Shown: positions 10,999-21,621 of the stretch, in pieces | Numbering within the stretch: position 1 is the first letter of the stretch | How the letters are laid out: every line of letters starts with the position of its first letter | Assembly (NCBI GenBank): GCA_032717465.1 | Contig: CM064663.1 | Location: forward strand, 15,209,684 to 15,273,683 | Length of the DNA: 64,000 nt | DNA from: Coenobita brevimanus | Taxonomy: Eukaryota > Arthropoda > Malacostraca > Decapoda > Coenobitidae | Reading direction: 5' to 3' | Translations under genes and position numbers: made by a program | Notes under the pieces: generated by a model | Told to the model about the DNA's origin: nothing | What the model saw: only the letters and a program-made list of their open reading frames with translations | Databases searched by the model: none

Positions 10999-11765
10999 TT
11001 AACCCATCACGTCCTGAGGTTTTCCGCACCTCCGACATCCCCCAATCCCGAGGTATTTTCGATTTTTTTTTTTTTGGCTAAAGCCTCTGCTTTTGGTGAG
11101 AAACATCGAATATACATAGAGAAATCGCTCACCTGAGGTTTAAAATACTTTATCCAGGTAGGAGTACCTCCTTACCTGACTGGGTTTTCTAACAGGCTGG
11201 CACGAAAGAAAACGAGTTCTATGGGAGGGTAACTATTTGACACAACTCATAAACGGTATTTATTAATTTACTTGGTACGAATTTATATGTAGTATGAGAG
11301 TATATTGGTTTTCAAGCAGTAATATAGGCATTATAAGCATTGTTTCACCCACTAACTAATCACTATACCTGACCTTCTTTTGCCACATTACCTGATCATT
11401 ATTTCTGACTGTTTCTTCTTCTAATGCTATGTAAACTTTGTCCTCCACATTGTCATCGATTGGGGAATCACTCTGCCCCTGAATATCTTTACTGGCCAGG
11501 TCACTGGTAACAGGTGAATTGCCGAGACAATGGCGTTAGGGGGGGAAGGGGGAGGTTATGTGGTGTAAGGGATTGTCCCTGCTTGGCATCTTGTAGAGGA
11601 ATAGAGGAAGGTGTCCCGTGTATACGTACGAAAAATCACACGCGAAAATTGAAAACTGTGCAAATTAGGGACCTTGCAACTGCACAACGTACCAGTACAT
11701 CGCTGGGACTGGCAAATGCAAAATGTTGCAACGTACCCATACGTCAACGGGACGGGGCGGGTTAA
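10999..11765. mobile_element. short piggyBac-type element with TTAA duplications
   Basis: TTAA at 10999-11002 and 11762-11765 flank a 759-bp insert beginning CCCATCACGTCCTGAGG and ending ...GACGGGGCGGG (inverted: CCCGCCCCGTCCC). Removing the insert plus one TTAA rejoins the host LINE reading frame exactly (GTGTTT-TAA-GTATGTTGG, EVECFKYVGS). The same family occurs at 38515-40919 and ends at 48562, sharing the CCCCCAATCCCGA block and a T-run followed by GCTAAA. No transposase frame is left, so it is a non-autonomous copy. Confidence 0.88.
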
Positions 11766-12338
11766 GTATGTTGGGTCACATGTTGCTGTGGAAGGAAAAA
11801 AAGATGTACAGGTGAAGTTTAGAATGAATGAAGTAGGAAAGGTGTTGGGAGGAATGACAATTGTGTTTAGATGCCATTTGCTTAGAATGGATGCAAAAAC
11901 AAGGCTGCATGAGGGTGTTGTCGTACCAGCTGCATTATACAGGGCTGAAACTTGGATTTGGGGTGTAGTAGAGGGGAAGAGTTTGAATGTAATGTACTTG
12001 AGGTGTCTGAGGAGTATGTGTGGAGTGACGCATATGGATTGAGTGAGAAAGGACGAAGTGAGAAGGAGAACTGGAGTTATGCGGGAGATGGCTGATCGAG
12101 TTTAGCAGAGGTGTTGCAATGGTTTGGGCATATGGATGAACAGCGATTGGTGAGAAAGATAACTGAATCGCATGTGAGAAGTGTAAGGCTGAGAGGAAGA
12201 CCACGAATAGGATGGATGGACAATGTGAAAAGAGTGTTAGATGCAAGAGGGATGTCTGTAGAGCAAGGAAGAGTGGCTGCACGTGATAGGGATGACTGGA
12301 GAGAAATTGTGGATGAATACATGGTGACACACCTGTGA
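11766..12338 (+). pseudogene. RTE LINE C-terminal fragment
   Basis: Resumes the LINE ORF after the nested element: YVGSHVAVEGKKDVQVKFRM, KTRLHEGVVVPAALY, AETWIWG and LRSMCGVTHMD. After a stop it continues in a second frame with NGLGIW, VRSVRLRGRPRIGWMDNVKR, and ends YMVTHL. These are the conserved blocks downstream of the RT domain in RTE-like elements. Confidence 0.8.
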
Positions 12339-12545
12339 GGGGATATTCACCCACATTTGGTCTGATCAGCTGATCAGGTCAGGTGTGGGTAAGGGGATGG
12401 GTCCATCATGATGTGGCAGGGGTAAACCAGCTCTGCTGTTAGGCCCTGCTGTGGATGTCACTGATTGCACAGTGCAGTTGACCCTGGTGCGGTGTGGTAT
12501 GGTGAGGATCTGTCCTTTCTCCCCTTCTGGCTAAGATATGAGTAA

Positions 12546-12548
<3 letters not shown>

Positions 12549-12583
<35 letters not shown>
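12549..12583. repeat. (TG)n microsatellite at the LINE 3' end
   Basis: About 17 TG units directly after the LINE 3' untranslated region, possibly the tail of the element. Confidence 0.9.
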
Positions 12584-12588
<5 letters not shown>

Positions 12589-12740
12589 AGTAAATTGGAG
12601 GTGTGTCGTCCTGTCTCGGTTATCCCCCTTTCTTTGGAGGAAGAAGCCTAGGTGCATAGGCAGATGATTTTTGCTACAGATTTTAAGCTTACTGGACCAT
12701 CTACTGTAGTAATTCAGGCACCACTAAAGCCTGCATCACA

Positions 12741-14080
12741 CACAGTATGATAGCCCCCGATCACAGCCAATATTAAAAAAAAAAAATGAATTTTTTCCGA
12801 GTCGGCCAACATCGTCTGTTTATCGTGTAAAAAGATCGCCTCGATGTGTCTTTTTCAAGGGGGTGTCTTATGGGTCGGAAATCGTTGGCTGTGGTCAGCC
12901 AAAAATTAGTGCATGCACTATATTTTGGCCGACAGTGCGACAAAATAAATCTTTATATTTTGTGGTGTTACTATCATGTTGTTATCGAACTACGATCGTG
13001 TGGGAATCACCGTTGTTGTCCTGTGATCGGCCAAGTTTATTGACCCCGATCTGTGTTCGATCGACATGTCAGTAGCACGACCACAACACGATCTTTATAC
13101 GGTCACAACACAACAACAACACAACAACAACAAGATAAATATCTTCCCGAAATCAACATCCACAACCACTATATGACAACAGCCAGATCGCTACTCGACA
13201 ACTGTAAGAGTCACTCGACTTCAGCATGATCAGCGTCCAATCACAACACAATATCCACACAAGTAATTGCGTGTGTGAAACTGGGTTATCATGTGGCAGA
13301 CACGATTGCCACTCGACCTACATGATAACTGTGCAATAACAACTGGATTGGTACACAATATACCGCCATAGTTGTGCTTGGCACCAGATGGGATACATGA
13401 CAAACACCCGATTTGCATACAGCCCAAAGGATAGGCTCACGAGCTCTGTTGGATGTGCACACGACACACAAAAGATGCGCAGGACACACTCAACAGTGGC
13501 GCAACACAGCTGAAGTTTGAAGTTGCTTATCAGCATCTGGTTGTAGTTGGATTGGGCTTCATAGGCTTCATCGTCTGTCATGTTGGTGGCAAGTTGGTCG
13601 AGGACCCCCATGTTGGCCTCCATGTTGTCTGCAGTAGCTCCGGCGGTACAATGAAGTGGGTGGATGACCCTCCCTCTATAAATATAGGGCCGATGTTGGT
13701 CGTACGGCAGTTTTGTGTGTTGTACTATGGTCGTAGTGATCGTTTCGCAATTGTGCGTATGTCGTGTACGACCGTGGGCACGTCGTGAAGATGTGTTACA
13801 GCTAACGGCCAAATACGTACTTATCCTGCTGTTATCTTGTCGAAAGCGTGCCAGAGGTGAGCGAGAATCCTGGTCGTTAAACAATTTATAGTCTCACGAT
13901 CGTGTAAGTAACGTGTGAGTAGCATGTGTGTCGAGTGGGTGTTGAATGGGTGTCAAATGGGTGTTGTACGACCATCGAGCGGTTATTGTGTGGTGCGAAG
14001 ATCGTGTGGTGATCGAGTGATTCGTTTCAACTCGGCGAAAAAGTACAGGTCATCTGTTGTCGTGTGGCGGACGTACTGTG
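12741..14080. mobile_element. possible DNA transposon with CACAGTA ends and clustered CGATCGTG-like motifs
   Basis: The left end reads CACAGTATGATAGCCCCCGA. The right end read inward on the minus strand gives CACAGTACGTCCGCCACACG, an imperfect inverted repeat. Between them, short words such as CACGATC, GATCGTGTG and TCGTGTGG recur on both strands, more than in neighbouring DNA. On the minus strand a TATA-like ATATTTATAG at about 13676-13685 stands upstream of ATGGAGGCCAACATGGGG near 13640, but the frame is short and unrecognised. No target duplication is clear because a LINE tail abuts the right end. Confidence 0.35.
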
Positions 14081-15850
14081 TTTTTTTTATTTTTTTATTT
14101 TTTTATGCCAGGAAGAAGGAACCAAAGGCCATGGGCCTGCAATTATTCTTCCTTCCAAGAGAAAAACAAAATACGAGAGAGCAAAATTCAAGATCTGATC
14201 ATTTCAAGATGCCTGGACACACTGCCTTTGAAAGACTGGAGATCATAGGAAGCAGGAAATACAGACAGAGGGAGACAGTTCCAGAGTTGACCTGTTGCAT
14301 AATTGAAGGACTGGGAGTAACGATTAACTCTTGCATTAGAGAGTTGGACAGAAAAGGGATGAGAGTTTACTGCTAGATGGGTGCTACGTGCCCGTCGAAG
14401 AGGTGGAGGAATGCATGCAGATAGTTCAGAGGAGCAGTGACCATTGAAGTAGTGATAGAAAAGAAATAAAGACACAACAGTGCGGCGAAGAGACAGAGGT
14501 TGAAGGGAGTCAGTATGAGGAGGAGAGTTAATGAGACGAAAAGCCTTTGACTCCACCCTATTGAGAAAAGCTGTATGTGGGGAGCCTCCTCACACATGAG
14601 AGTTGTACTTCACACAGGGGCAGATAAAACCTCTGTATAGAGTCAACAATTGTGCAGGGGTAAAGAAGGAACGGAGTCGGCTTAGCACACCAAATGTCTT
14701 GGAAGTAGATATTACAAGGGATGTAATATGATCTTTCCAAGATAAGTCCCGAGTAAATGAAACCCCAAGCATGTTCAAGGATGATGCTGGATTAAGCTGA
14801 ATATTATTAAACGTTAGTGGGTATACCTGTGGAAGATTTTGTCGGGTTGATAGGTGTAAAAATTGAGTCTTTGATGCATTAAACACAACAAGATTATTTT
14901 TAATCTAGTCAGAGATACGAACCAAGTCAGACATTAGGTGTGACATAGCCTCATCCCTTATTTGTTGAAGTAACTGCTGAGATGGACGTTGCAGGAACCA
15001 AATGGAAAGGTGAAGGGTGGAGTCATCAGCGTATAAGTGGATAGGGTTAGAAGCACAGCTTAGAAGGTCATTGATGAATAAAAGGAAGAGAGTTGGTGAT
15101 AGGACAAAGCCCTGAGGAATACCACTGTTGATGAGAAGAACGATGGCCGTCTACAACAGCGGCTATAGAACGACCAGAAAGGAAGCTAGAGATGAAGGCG
15201 CAGATGGAAGGATTGAAACCGTAAGAGGGTAGTTTGGAAATTAAAGATTTATGCCAGACTCGATCGAAAGCCTTTTAGATGTCAAATGCAGTGGCAAGGC
15301 TTTCGCCAAAGTCCCGAAAGGAGGATGATCAGGAGTCTGAAAGGTAGGTGAGAAGATTGCCAGTGGAGCGTCCCTGACGGAACCCATACTGACGATCAGA
15401 AAGAAGGCTGTGATAGGAGAGATGCTTTATAATTTTTCTATCAAGAATTGACTCGAAAACTTTTGAGATACAGGATGTTAAAGCAATTGGACGATAGTTA
15501 GAGGGTTGGGAATGGCCACCCTTCTTTGGGACTGGCTGAATGAGAGCAAACTTCCAGCAAGAAGGAAAGGTACAAGTTGATAGACAAAAGCGAAAGAGTT
15601 TGCCTAGGCAGGGTGTAAGCACAGAAGCAAAGTTCTTGAGAACAACAGGAGGGACTCCATGAGGCCCATATGCCTTATTAGTACTGAGGCCTGTGATGGC
15701 AGAAAATACATCAGATGACGAAATTTTAATGTCAGCCATGAGGAGGTCAGAGGGGGGGAAGTGATGGAGGAACAGCACTGGATTCACTGGAATCGTCTAA
15801 GATGGAATTGGAGGAGAAAGTCTGACGCGGCCCTGAGGAATTCACACTCA
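14081..15850 (-). mobile_element. decayed Jockey/I-like LINE, minus strand
   Basis: Read on the minus strand, the RT region starts near 15787 with STNKAYGPHGVPPVVLK, FPSCWKFALIQPVPKK, SNYRPIALTSCISK and YGFRQGRSTGNL. Motif A survives as KAFDRVWHKSL near 15260. The 3' part carries LGVSFTRDLSWKDHI, LSRLRSFFTPAQLLTLYRG, NRVESKAFRLINSP and NCLPLSVFPASYDL, ending about 14188. An A-rich tail on the minus strand occupies 14081-14105. Several stops and frameshifts (near 15330, 15130-14890, 14590, 14375) disable it. A second, 5'-truncated copy lies at 31300-31948. Confidence 0.85.
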
Positions 15851-16196
15851 AGGCAATTCATTGTAACGAAGCCTCATTTTAGCGACTAAGGATTTTCGTA
15901 AGCAGGGAACTCAGCTTTATTAAGCCCCATTTGGTGTTCCAGTGTAGCTTCCTAAGGATTTATCACGCAAGTTGTTAACCCTTGCGAATCCCTACATGGT
16001 ACCTGACTTTATAAAAATCCCGTATAGTCCATATGTTTACTACATTTGTGAATGTTCAGTACTGTAGGTAGGTTTCCTCCTTGGTAGTCGTGAGCCACAG
16101 TGGCAGTAGTTACTTATATTTTTAAAAGTTTAATTAAAGATTCTGAAATACTTGATGTCTTTATCTGAAGCATCTGCTTCATTGATACTGTTGTTG

Positions 16197-16228
<32 letters not shown>

Positions 16229-17012
16229 GGTGGTGGTGGTTCATAATGGTGGTGATGATTTTGTTGTTGTTGCTGTTTTTGTTGCCGCAGGTTCATCTGA
16301 ATATGAACTCAACTGAGTGAATTTTAAAGCTGTCCTTTTATTGAGATCCATTATTGCCATTTCAGGGGACATGGTGTTAAGGGACGTTTATAGGAAGGCA
16401 ATGAAACTGCCCAATTATATCGATGCCACATCATGAAGACTTCCTTCTTTAATACCTCTCGATAATAGGCTTGTCATATGTCAACAAAACATTTCTATCT
16501 TGCTGTACTGTCACCAATTCAATGCATGAAGGGTGAAGAATAAAATACTCATTTGTATTTTCTGCTATAAATAAAATGGTAAAAAGTACGTTAAAAATTA
16601 GGGTCATGTCGCTTTCACTTTATAGTATATTCATTGCCTAAAAGTAGCAAGAATAGTTAATGTTAACACCTTTCTGTTACGAGCTGTTACGGACAAAAAA
16701 ATAATAATAATAATAATGTGACTTAATTCGTTTTTATTTTTTTTTATTGTGACTTTACATACACCTCATAAGAACAAAAGGACTTGTGAACTAGTTGTTT
16801 CTTCTTTGGACTAAAAATGCAATATTAGTACACTGTGTAGGCTACCCCTGGACGCCATTTCTACATTATTCATGTTTCCTGCAGATAATTACTAATATTA
16901 TGAATGCAGCAGTAATGATGACCTAAGGATGAAGAGGCCAGATAATAAATTATGTTACGGCTTGCTTTATGTCAATAAAAAATCTCCCAGCGGGAGTCAT
17001 ATGTGAAATTAC
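15851..17012. other. non-coding sequence with a (GTT)n/(GGT)n run
   Basis: No gene recognised. 16187-16275 is a compound GTT/GGT trinucleotide repeat, and AATAAT lies near 16698-16718. This is downstream of the IR stop codon on the minus strand, so part may be 3' untranslated sequence. Confidence 0.5.
16187..16275. repeat. compound (GTT)n(GGT)n microsatellite
   Basis: About nine GTT units, then about nine GGT units, then a degenerate GGT/GTT stretch. Confidence 0.95.
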
Positions 17013-17291
17013 TCAGTCTAATGTTTGTCTCGTAGGTCCAGGTGTATGTGAAGGGTGAGGCTCCGACACCAGCAGCCTCTCCACTACAAAGGCCACACTG
17101 CCCAGGGTGATGCCCACCAGGAGAAGCAGCAGAGGTCCCTGCATATGGAAAATAGACAGACTCCTGAAATTAGTTTGGCTGTGTTCTGTTCCATCCTGCC
17201 CTTGCTGTTTTACTTCTTCCCTCTGTTTCACTCGACTTTCACGTGCAGCGGCTTCCATTGTTTCCTTTTTCCACTGCTCATACAGACCAGC
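17013..17291 (-). CDS. ionotropic receptor (IR), terminal exon: end of S2, M4 helix, C-terminus
   Basis: Minus-strand exon of 279 nt ending in a stop at 17013-17015. The acceptor is TGTTTTCAG just above 17291. It opens AGLYEQWKKE, the conserved (e)aGL..W motif that closes the S2 ligand-binding lobe of IR/iGluR proteins, and continues to HMQGPLLLLLVGITLGSVAF and VVER, the membrane helix M4. A short hydrophilic tail follows (SEPHPSHTPGPTRQTLD). The preceding S2 exons (34393-34579 or 49561-49747) both end in phase 0, and this exon starts in phase 0, giving LRIITQ-AGLYEQW. A basic, Gln-rich linker lies between the GL motif and M4. IR proteins are chemosensory cation-channel subunits of the plasma membrane; the ligand cannot be told. 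Confidence 0.85.
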   Translation of the reverse strand, partial: AGLYEQWKKETMEAAARESRVKQREEVKQQGQDGTEHSQTNFRSLSIFHMQGPLLLLLVGITLGSVAFVVERLLVSEPHPSHTPGPTRQTLD

Positions 17292-17889
17292 CTGAAAACA
17301 GACAGTTGCAGTAGTGAGTCGTGGAAGAACCTAAAATAGCCATCGTCAGGTCCCATTGTAGTGAATGTTGTAGTTTTTAGGTAAACCTCATAGGAATCTC
17401 TTGACCAACAGTGTTATAACATTGTTATTTACTCTTCTGTATTCTAATGCATTGGACATACTGAATTTATGCATAGTCACCCGTTATACGCATTGCGGTA
17501 CATGCACAGCGTATAATGACAATACAACATGTTAAGAATCGATTTAACAACCTGTTCTACAACTCTGATAAAGCAAAATCATTAAATATAATGCACCGAT
17601 CTAGGCTGGTCACTCCTGTCTCATTCAAAGAAAAGTGGCTGCTCGGGTTATAACTAAGGCAACTGCTAAGAATACTGTACCGGTCCCTCGTACTCAGTGG
17701 TACCATCACCGCATTTTATCGGGCTGTTTGGACTATTTTGATATACCGTAACGTGGCCTAAAAACAATGTGGTCGCTGCTGCTTCCTACGTAGTATGCTT
17801 TTGAACAGTCAGGCCACGCTGGCATTAACTACTTCTTTATTTTATTGTTAGGAACTCACTCTTCGTCCCCAATTTATCCTTTTTATACT
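17292..17889. other. intron of the IR gene, no other feature seen
   Basis: Sequence upstream of the terminal IR exon. No additional exon or repeat could be supported before the RTE LINE. Confidence 0.5.
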
Positions 17890-17898
17890 CTGTGGAAA

Positions 17899-18867
17899 AT
17901 GGGAGTCAATGAGAACGAGAGGGCAAGAGAGGGAGTATGTCTGATGATAAGCAAGAAGTGGAAGGAGAATATAAGAGAGTATGGAACAGTGGGTGCAAGG
18001 ATTGTATGGGTGAGGGTGAAAATAGGTATACAAGCATGGGCAATTGTATGAGTGTATGCCCCAACAGAGGATCGAGTGGCAAGAGTGAAAGATGAGTTTT
18101 GGGCGAGAGTAGAAGCATGTAAGGACAAGTTTGAGAGGAGCGAGAGAGTGCTGTTGATTGGAGACATGAATGGCAAAGTTGGGAATGTACGAGTGGATGG
18201 AGTGGTTGGTCAGTGGGGTGTGCCAGCTGAAGCAGATGGGAATGGTAGTGCTTTGGTGGACATCTGTGCTTGTAAGGGGTTGGCAATAGCCAACACCTAC
18301 TTTCGTCATAAGATGATCCACCGGTTTATATGGAGAGTAATGAGGAGGATGGATGGTGAACTTGTTGAACGAAAGGCAATGCTAGACTACGTGTGTGTGG
18401 ATGAGCGAATGAGAAGACAAGTGTTGGATGCAAGAGTGTGGAGAGGGTGGGGGAATGGAGTCTCGGACCATCACTTAGTGATGGCCAAGGTAGAGATGCA
18501 AAGAAAGTGGTTGAGGAGACGAAGGGGAAGACAGGAGGAAGCAATTTTAGCTCCTGTGAGAAGAGTGGAGAAATTGCAAGATAGTGAGAAAATGACAGAG
18601 TATAAGAGCATAGTGGAAGAAAGATTGGGAAGGTATGAGCTACAGCAGATGGAAGGGGTGGAAGACGTATGTAAGATATTCAAGGAAGAGATAGTTGCAG
18701 CGTGTGAGGCGGATTGTGGAGTGAGGAGGAGATGCAAGGGTGTGCAAGGGACAGCATGGTGGAATGATGAGGTGAAACGAGCTGTGGAACAAAAGAAGAA
18801 GGCATATAGTGAATGGTTGGCGAGTAGAGGTAGGGGAGAAGATGAGAGAAGAGAGAGGTATATGTGA
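17899..18867 (+). pseudogene. RTE LINE endonuclease region
   Basis: Apurinic-endonuclease-like domain: EGVCLMISKKWKENI, a stop in place of a residue just before VYAPTEDRVARVKDEFW, then LLIGDMNGKVGNVRVDG (catalytic GDxN), QWGVPAEADGNGSALVDIC, MLDYVCVDERM and VSDHHLVMAK (catalytic SDH). The region after it (RRVEKLQDSEK to VKRAVEQKKKAYSEWL) is the usual linker. The in-frame stop at 18049-18051 and the end at 18867 disrupt the ORF. Confidence 0.88.
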
Positions 18868-18968
18868 GCAGGAGAAGGGAGGTTAAGAGACTGGTGAAGG
18901 AGAGTAAGAAGTAAGTGGATGAAGAGTTTGGGAGGAATCTGAGTGTGAAATGAAGGGAGAGTAAGAAA

Positions 18969-20495
18969 TTGTTTTGGAAGGAGGTAAAGAAAGTAAGGCA
19001 GTGTGAAAGGGGAAATTGTAGGGGAGTGAGAGATAGGAATAATAGATTGCTGGTGGAGAAGAGAGAGAAACTGAGGAGATGGAAGGAGCACTTTGAGGAT
19101 TTGTTGAATGTAGAGAGTGAGAGCAGTGTGAGTAGAAGTGGTTGGGGAATGGCTGGGAGAAGAAGAGATGAGAGGAGGGAGGAAGAGATCAGTAGGGCGG
19201 AAGTAGTGGAAGCGATGAAGAAGATTAAGTTGGGAAAGGCCCCAGGAATTGATGGAGTGTGTGGTGAAATGCTTAGGTATGGGGGTGAGATTGTTGTGGA
19301 GTGGATATGGAAGTTGTGTAGATTGGCTTGTGAAGCGGGAAGGGTTCCAGAGGACTGGAAATCAGGTATAATTGTTCCTTTATACAAAGGAAAAGGGGAG
19401 AGAGAAGTATGTGGTAACCATAGGGGTATTTGCCTTCTTAGTGTGACTGGTAAAATATATGGTAGAATACTCATTGATAGGGTTAGGCATATGACAGAGG
19501 AGCTAGTTGGAAAAGAACAAGGGGGATTTAGGAAGGGAAAAGGGTGTGTAGATCAGATATTTGTTCTAAGATGTTTAGTGGAGAAGTATCTAGAGAAGGG
19601 AAGGAAATTGTATGCTGCCTTCATGGACTTGGAGAAAGCTTATGACAGAATAGATGGGCAAGGTATGTGGAAGGTATTAAGAATATATGGAGTGGAGGGG
19701 AAATTGTTGAGTGCTGTGATGAGTATGTACGAGGGAGCTAGGGCTACGGTGCGAGTGGATGGTGAGCTGAGTGAGTTCTTTGATCTCAATGTGGGACTGA
19801 AACAGGGTTGTGTGATGTCTCCATGGCTGTTTAATATATACATGGATGGGGTTGTAAAGAAGGTGCAAGGTAGGGCAGTGGATGTGGGGCTGGCCCTAAT
19901 GAATGAGGGTGAGATTTGGAAGCTTCCGGTGTTGCTGTTTGCTGATGATACAGTATTGTTGAGTGAAGATGAATGGGAGTTGCAAGGTTTGGTGAATGAA
20001 TTTGGGACAGTGTGTAGGAGGAGGAATCTGAAAGTTAATGTAAACAAAAGTAAAGTTATGGTGTTTGAGAGGAATGAAGTCACAGAGTGTGCAGTGAGGT
20101 TGGATGGTGAGGATATGGAGAATGTGAGTGCATTCAAGTACTTGGGTAGTGTGATGAGTAAGGATGGAACTTTGGGGGATGAAGTGCGTGAAAGGGTACA
20201 GCAGGGAAGGAAGGTTGTTGGTACACTGAAAGCAGTGATGAGAAATAGGGAGGTGAGTATGGAAGTTAAGATGTCACTGCATGATAGTATTGTGATCCCT
20301 ACCCTGACGTATGGAAGTGAGGCGTGGACCTTGCAAGAGGGGAACAAGTCAAGAGTGAGAGCAGTGGAAATGAGTTACTTGAGAGGAGCATGTGGAGTGA
20401 CGTGGAGGGACAGGTTGACGAATGAAGAAGTGAAGGAACGTTGTGGAGTAGATGTGGATGTGGTTGAGAAGATTAGGAGAAATACACTGAGGTAG
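18969..20495 (+). pseudogene. RTE LINE reverse transcriptase region
   Basis: A 508-codon open frame covering the RT domain: LGKAPGIDGVCGEMLRYGG, VPEDWKSGIIVPLYKGKGE, NHRGICLLSVTGKIYGR, EQGGFRKGKGCVDQIF, AAFMDLEKAYDRIDGQG (motif A), GLKQGCVMSPWLFNIYMDGV (motif B), LLFADDTVLLSEDEWEL (motif C, about 19936-19986), NKSKVMVFER, FKYLGSVMSKDGT, then YGSEAWTL, LRGACGVTWRDRL. It ends at a stop replacing the expected Trp of the WFGHV motif (TAGTTTGGACATGTG at 20493). The domain itself looks intact, but the whole element is not. Confidence 0.88.
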
Positions 20496-20740
20496 TTTGG
20501 ACATGTGGAGAATGAAAGACTGACTAAGAGGGTGTATGTAGGTGAAGTGGAGGGAGGGAGAGGGAGGGGTAGACCGAGGATGAGGTGGAGGGATGGAGTT
20601 GAGAGGTATATGAGGGAGGGGGGGGTGAGTTGGGGGGAGGGAAGTCAAATGGTGGGTGACAGAGCGACTTAGTGGCGTTTTGTTTGCAGCCACCCTTTGC
20701 GGGATTAGGGCGTCGGGCTATAGATAGATAGATAGATATA

Positions 20741-21621
20741 TAATGGTATGGTGCATGTGAATCGTACAAATACGATAATTAGCGCATTATTTCGGAAAAT
20801 TAAAAAAGATATCTTTGTGCAATGAATGAGATCCTATAATTTTTAATGCTGGAAAATTATCTATATTATATACTGTATAATGCATCTGAAAAGAATGTTT
20901 GCTACATTGTTACAGGGTGAAAATATAAACAGGCACTTTTTTAATAATATTAATGCTAATTTATTTTCAAGTTACATTCAGTAAAATTATGTAAAACACT
21001 GGTGTTTAATCACTGAACGGAGTCTTCTTTGGAACAGATTATCTCTTTTAGTTCAGATAGCTTTCGTTCAAACATGAACCACATCACATTACCTGTATAC
21101 AGGTAAATGCCAACAATCCTCAAATTCTTAATCTTTTGATTTAAAGCATTTTTTTCATGTTTTGAACTTTTGATGATAATTCTTCGGTACATAGGCCTAT
21201 ATAGGACTAACGTGATTTACAGAGCCATCTGATATATTCCCATGTAACTCCACTGTTACTGGGGGATACAGGTATAAATTTCAATGAATAACACGCCTGG
21301 GCTACATTTGAAGTATGTGTCACGTTTTCAAGGGCCACCTGCCACGGACTGACATAACTGTTTACACACCTACTCCTATGGGCACATGAAAAGCCACTAG
21401 AACAGTCCGTTAACACTTCTTGCAAAATCCGTCATTTATTAGTTAATGCTGATAAAATGCCTGTATAAAGCATTACAAATGCCTGTGCATGACAAATGCA
21501 TATTTTACTCCTCAAAGAAAACTTCATCTGTTATGCCACCCAGATAAAGCCATGTTATAAGCAGAGTTCAATGATTTTCGCCCATAAGGTCCCTGGGAAA
21601 ACTCATTATAGGAAATGTTTC
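20741..21621. other. IR intron, no recognised feature
   Basis: AT-rich sequence. A minus-strand frame at 21010-21192 has a hydrophobic stretch vaguely like an M4 helix (RIVGIYLYTGNVMWFMFE) but no good acceptor site, so it is not called. Confidence 0.5.

Larger units (their letters stand above)
8405..12590 (+). mobile_element. decayed RTE-like LINE with a nested piggyBac-type insertion
   Basis: The 5' end has the AAAAGGCGACTAATAGGG motif (8526-8543), also present near 42885. The endonuclease region follows with many stops: NVRG near 8660, LSETK near 8745, GDLNARVGN near 9054-9080. The RT region includes APGIDG (about 10109), TLYKGKGD, FRRGRECMDQVF, LLQGCVMSP and FADDMALVAD (about 10803). The C-terminal part after the nested element has LYRAETW, LRSMCGVT and RLRGRPRIGWMD. 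It ends in a (TG) tail at 12549-12583. Stops and frameshifts throughout make it inactive. Excluding the 763 bp due to the nested element, the LINE is about 3.4 kb. Confidence 0.85.
17890..20740 (+). mobile_element. RTE-like LINE, 5'-truncated, (ATAG)n tail
   Basis: Homology to the longer copy at 42821-45993 begins near 17890 (NENERAREGV region), so the 5' end is missing. The element runs plus-strand through endonuclease and reverse transcriptase and ends in GGGCTATAGATAGATAGATAGA near 20716-20737, the same ATAG tail as the other copy. Breaks include a stop at 18049-18051, a stop at 18865-18867, short shifts around 18910-18957 and a stop at 20493. It sits in the IR intron in the opposite orientation to the gene. 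Confidence 0.9.

Noticed and set aside
13318..13884. 188-residue minus-strand frame as a gene
   Set aside because: No recognisable domain, no conserved neighbours, and much of it is made of the recurring CGATCGTG-type words. Kept only as part of a possible element.
17013..17258. Independent small membrane protein starting at the internal Met
   Set aside because: The frame extends upstream to a good acceptor and begins with the AGL..W motif, so it is the last exon of an IR gene.
18680..19474. Long minus-strand frame opposite the RTE LINE
   Set aside because: It is the antisense shadow of the RT region (low-complexity Ser/Leu/Pro). The same holds for frames opposite 43099-45951.
21010..21192. 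Alternative M4 exon of the IR gene
   Set aside because: Hydrophobic stretch similar to M4, but no convincing acceptor or phase match. The exon at 17013-17291 fits much better.
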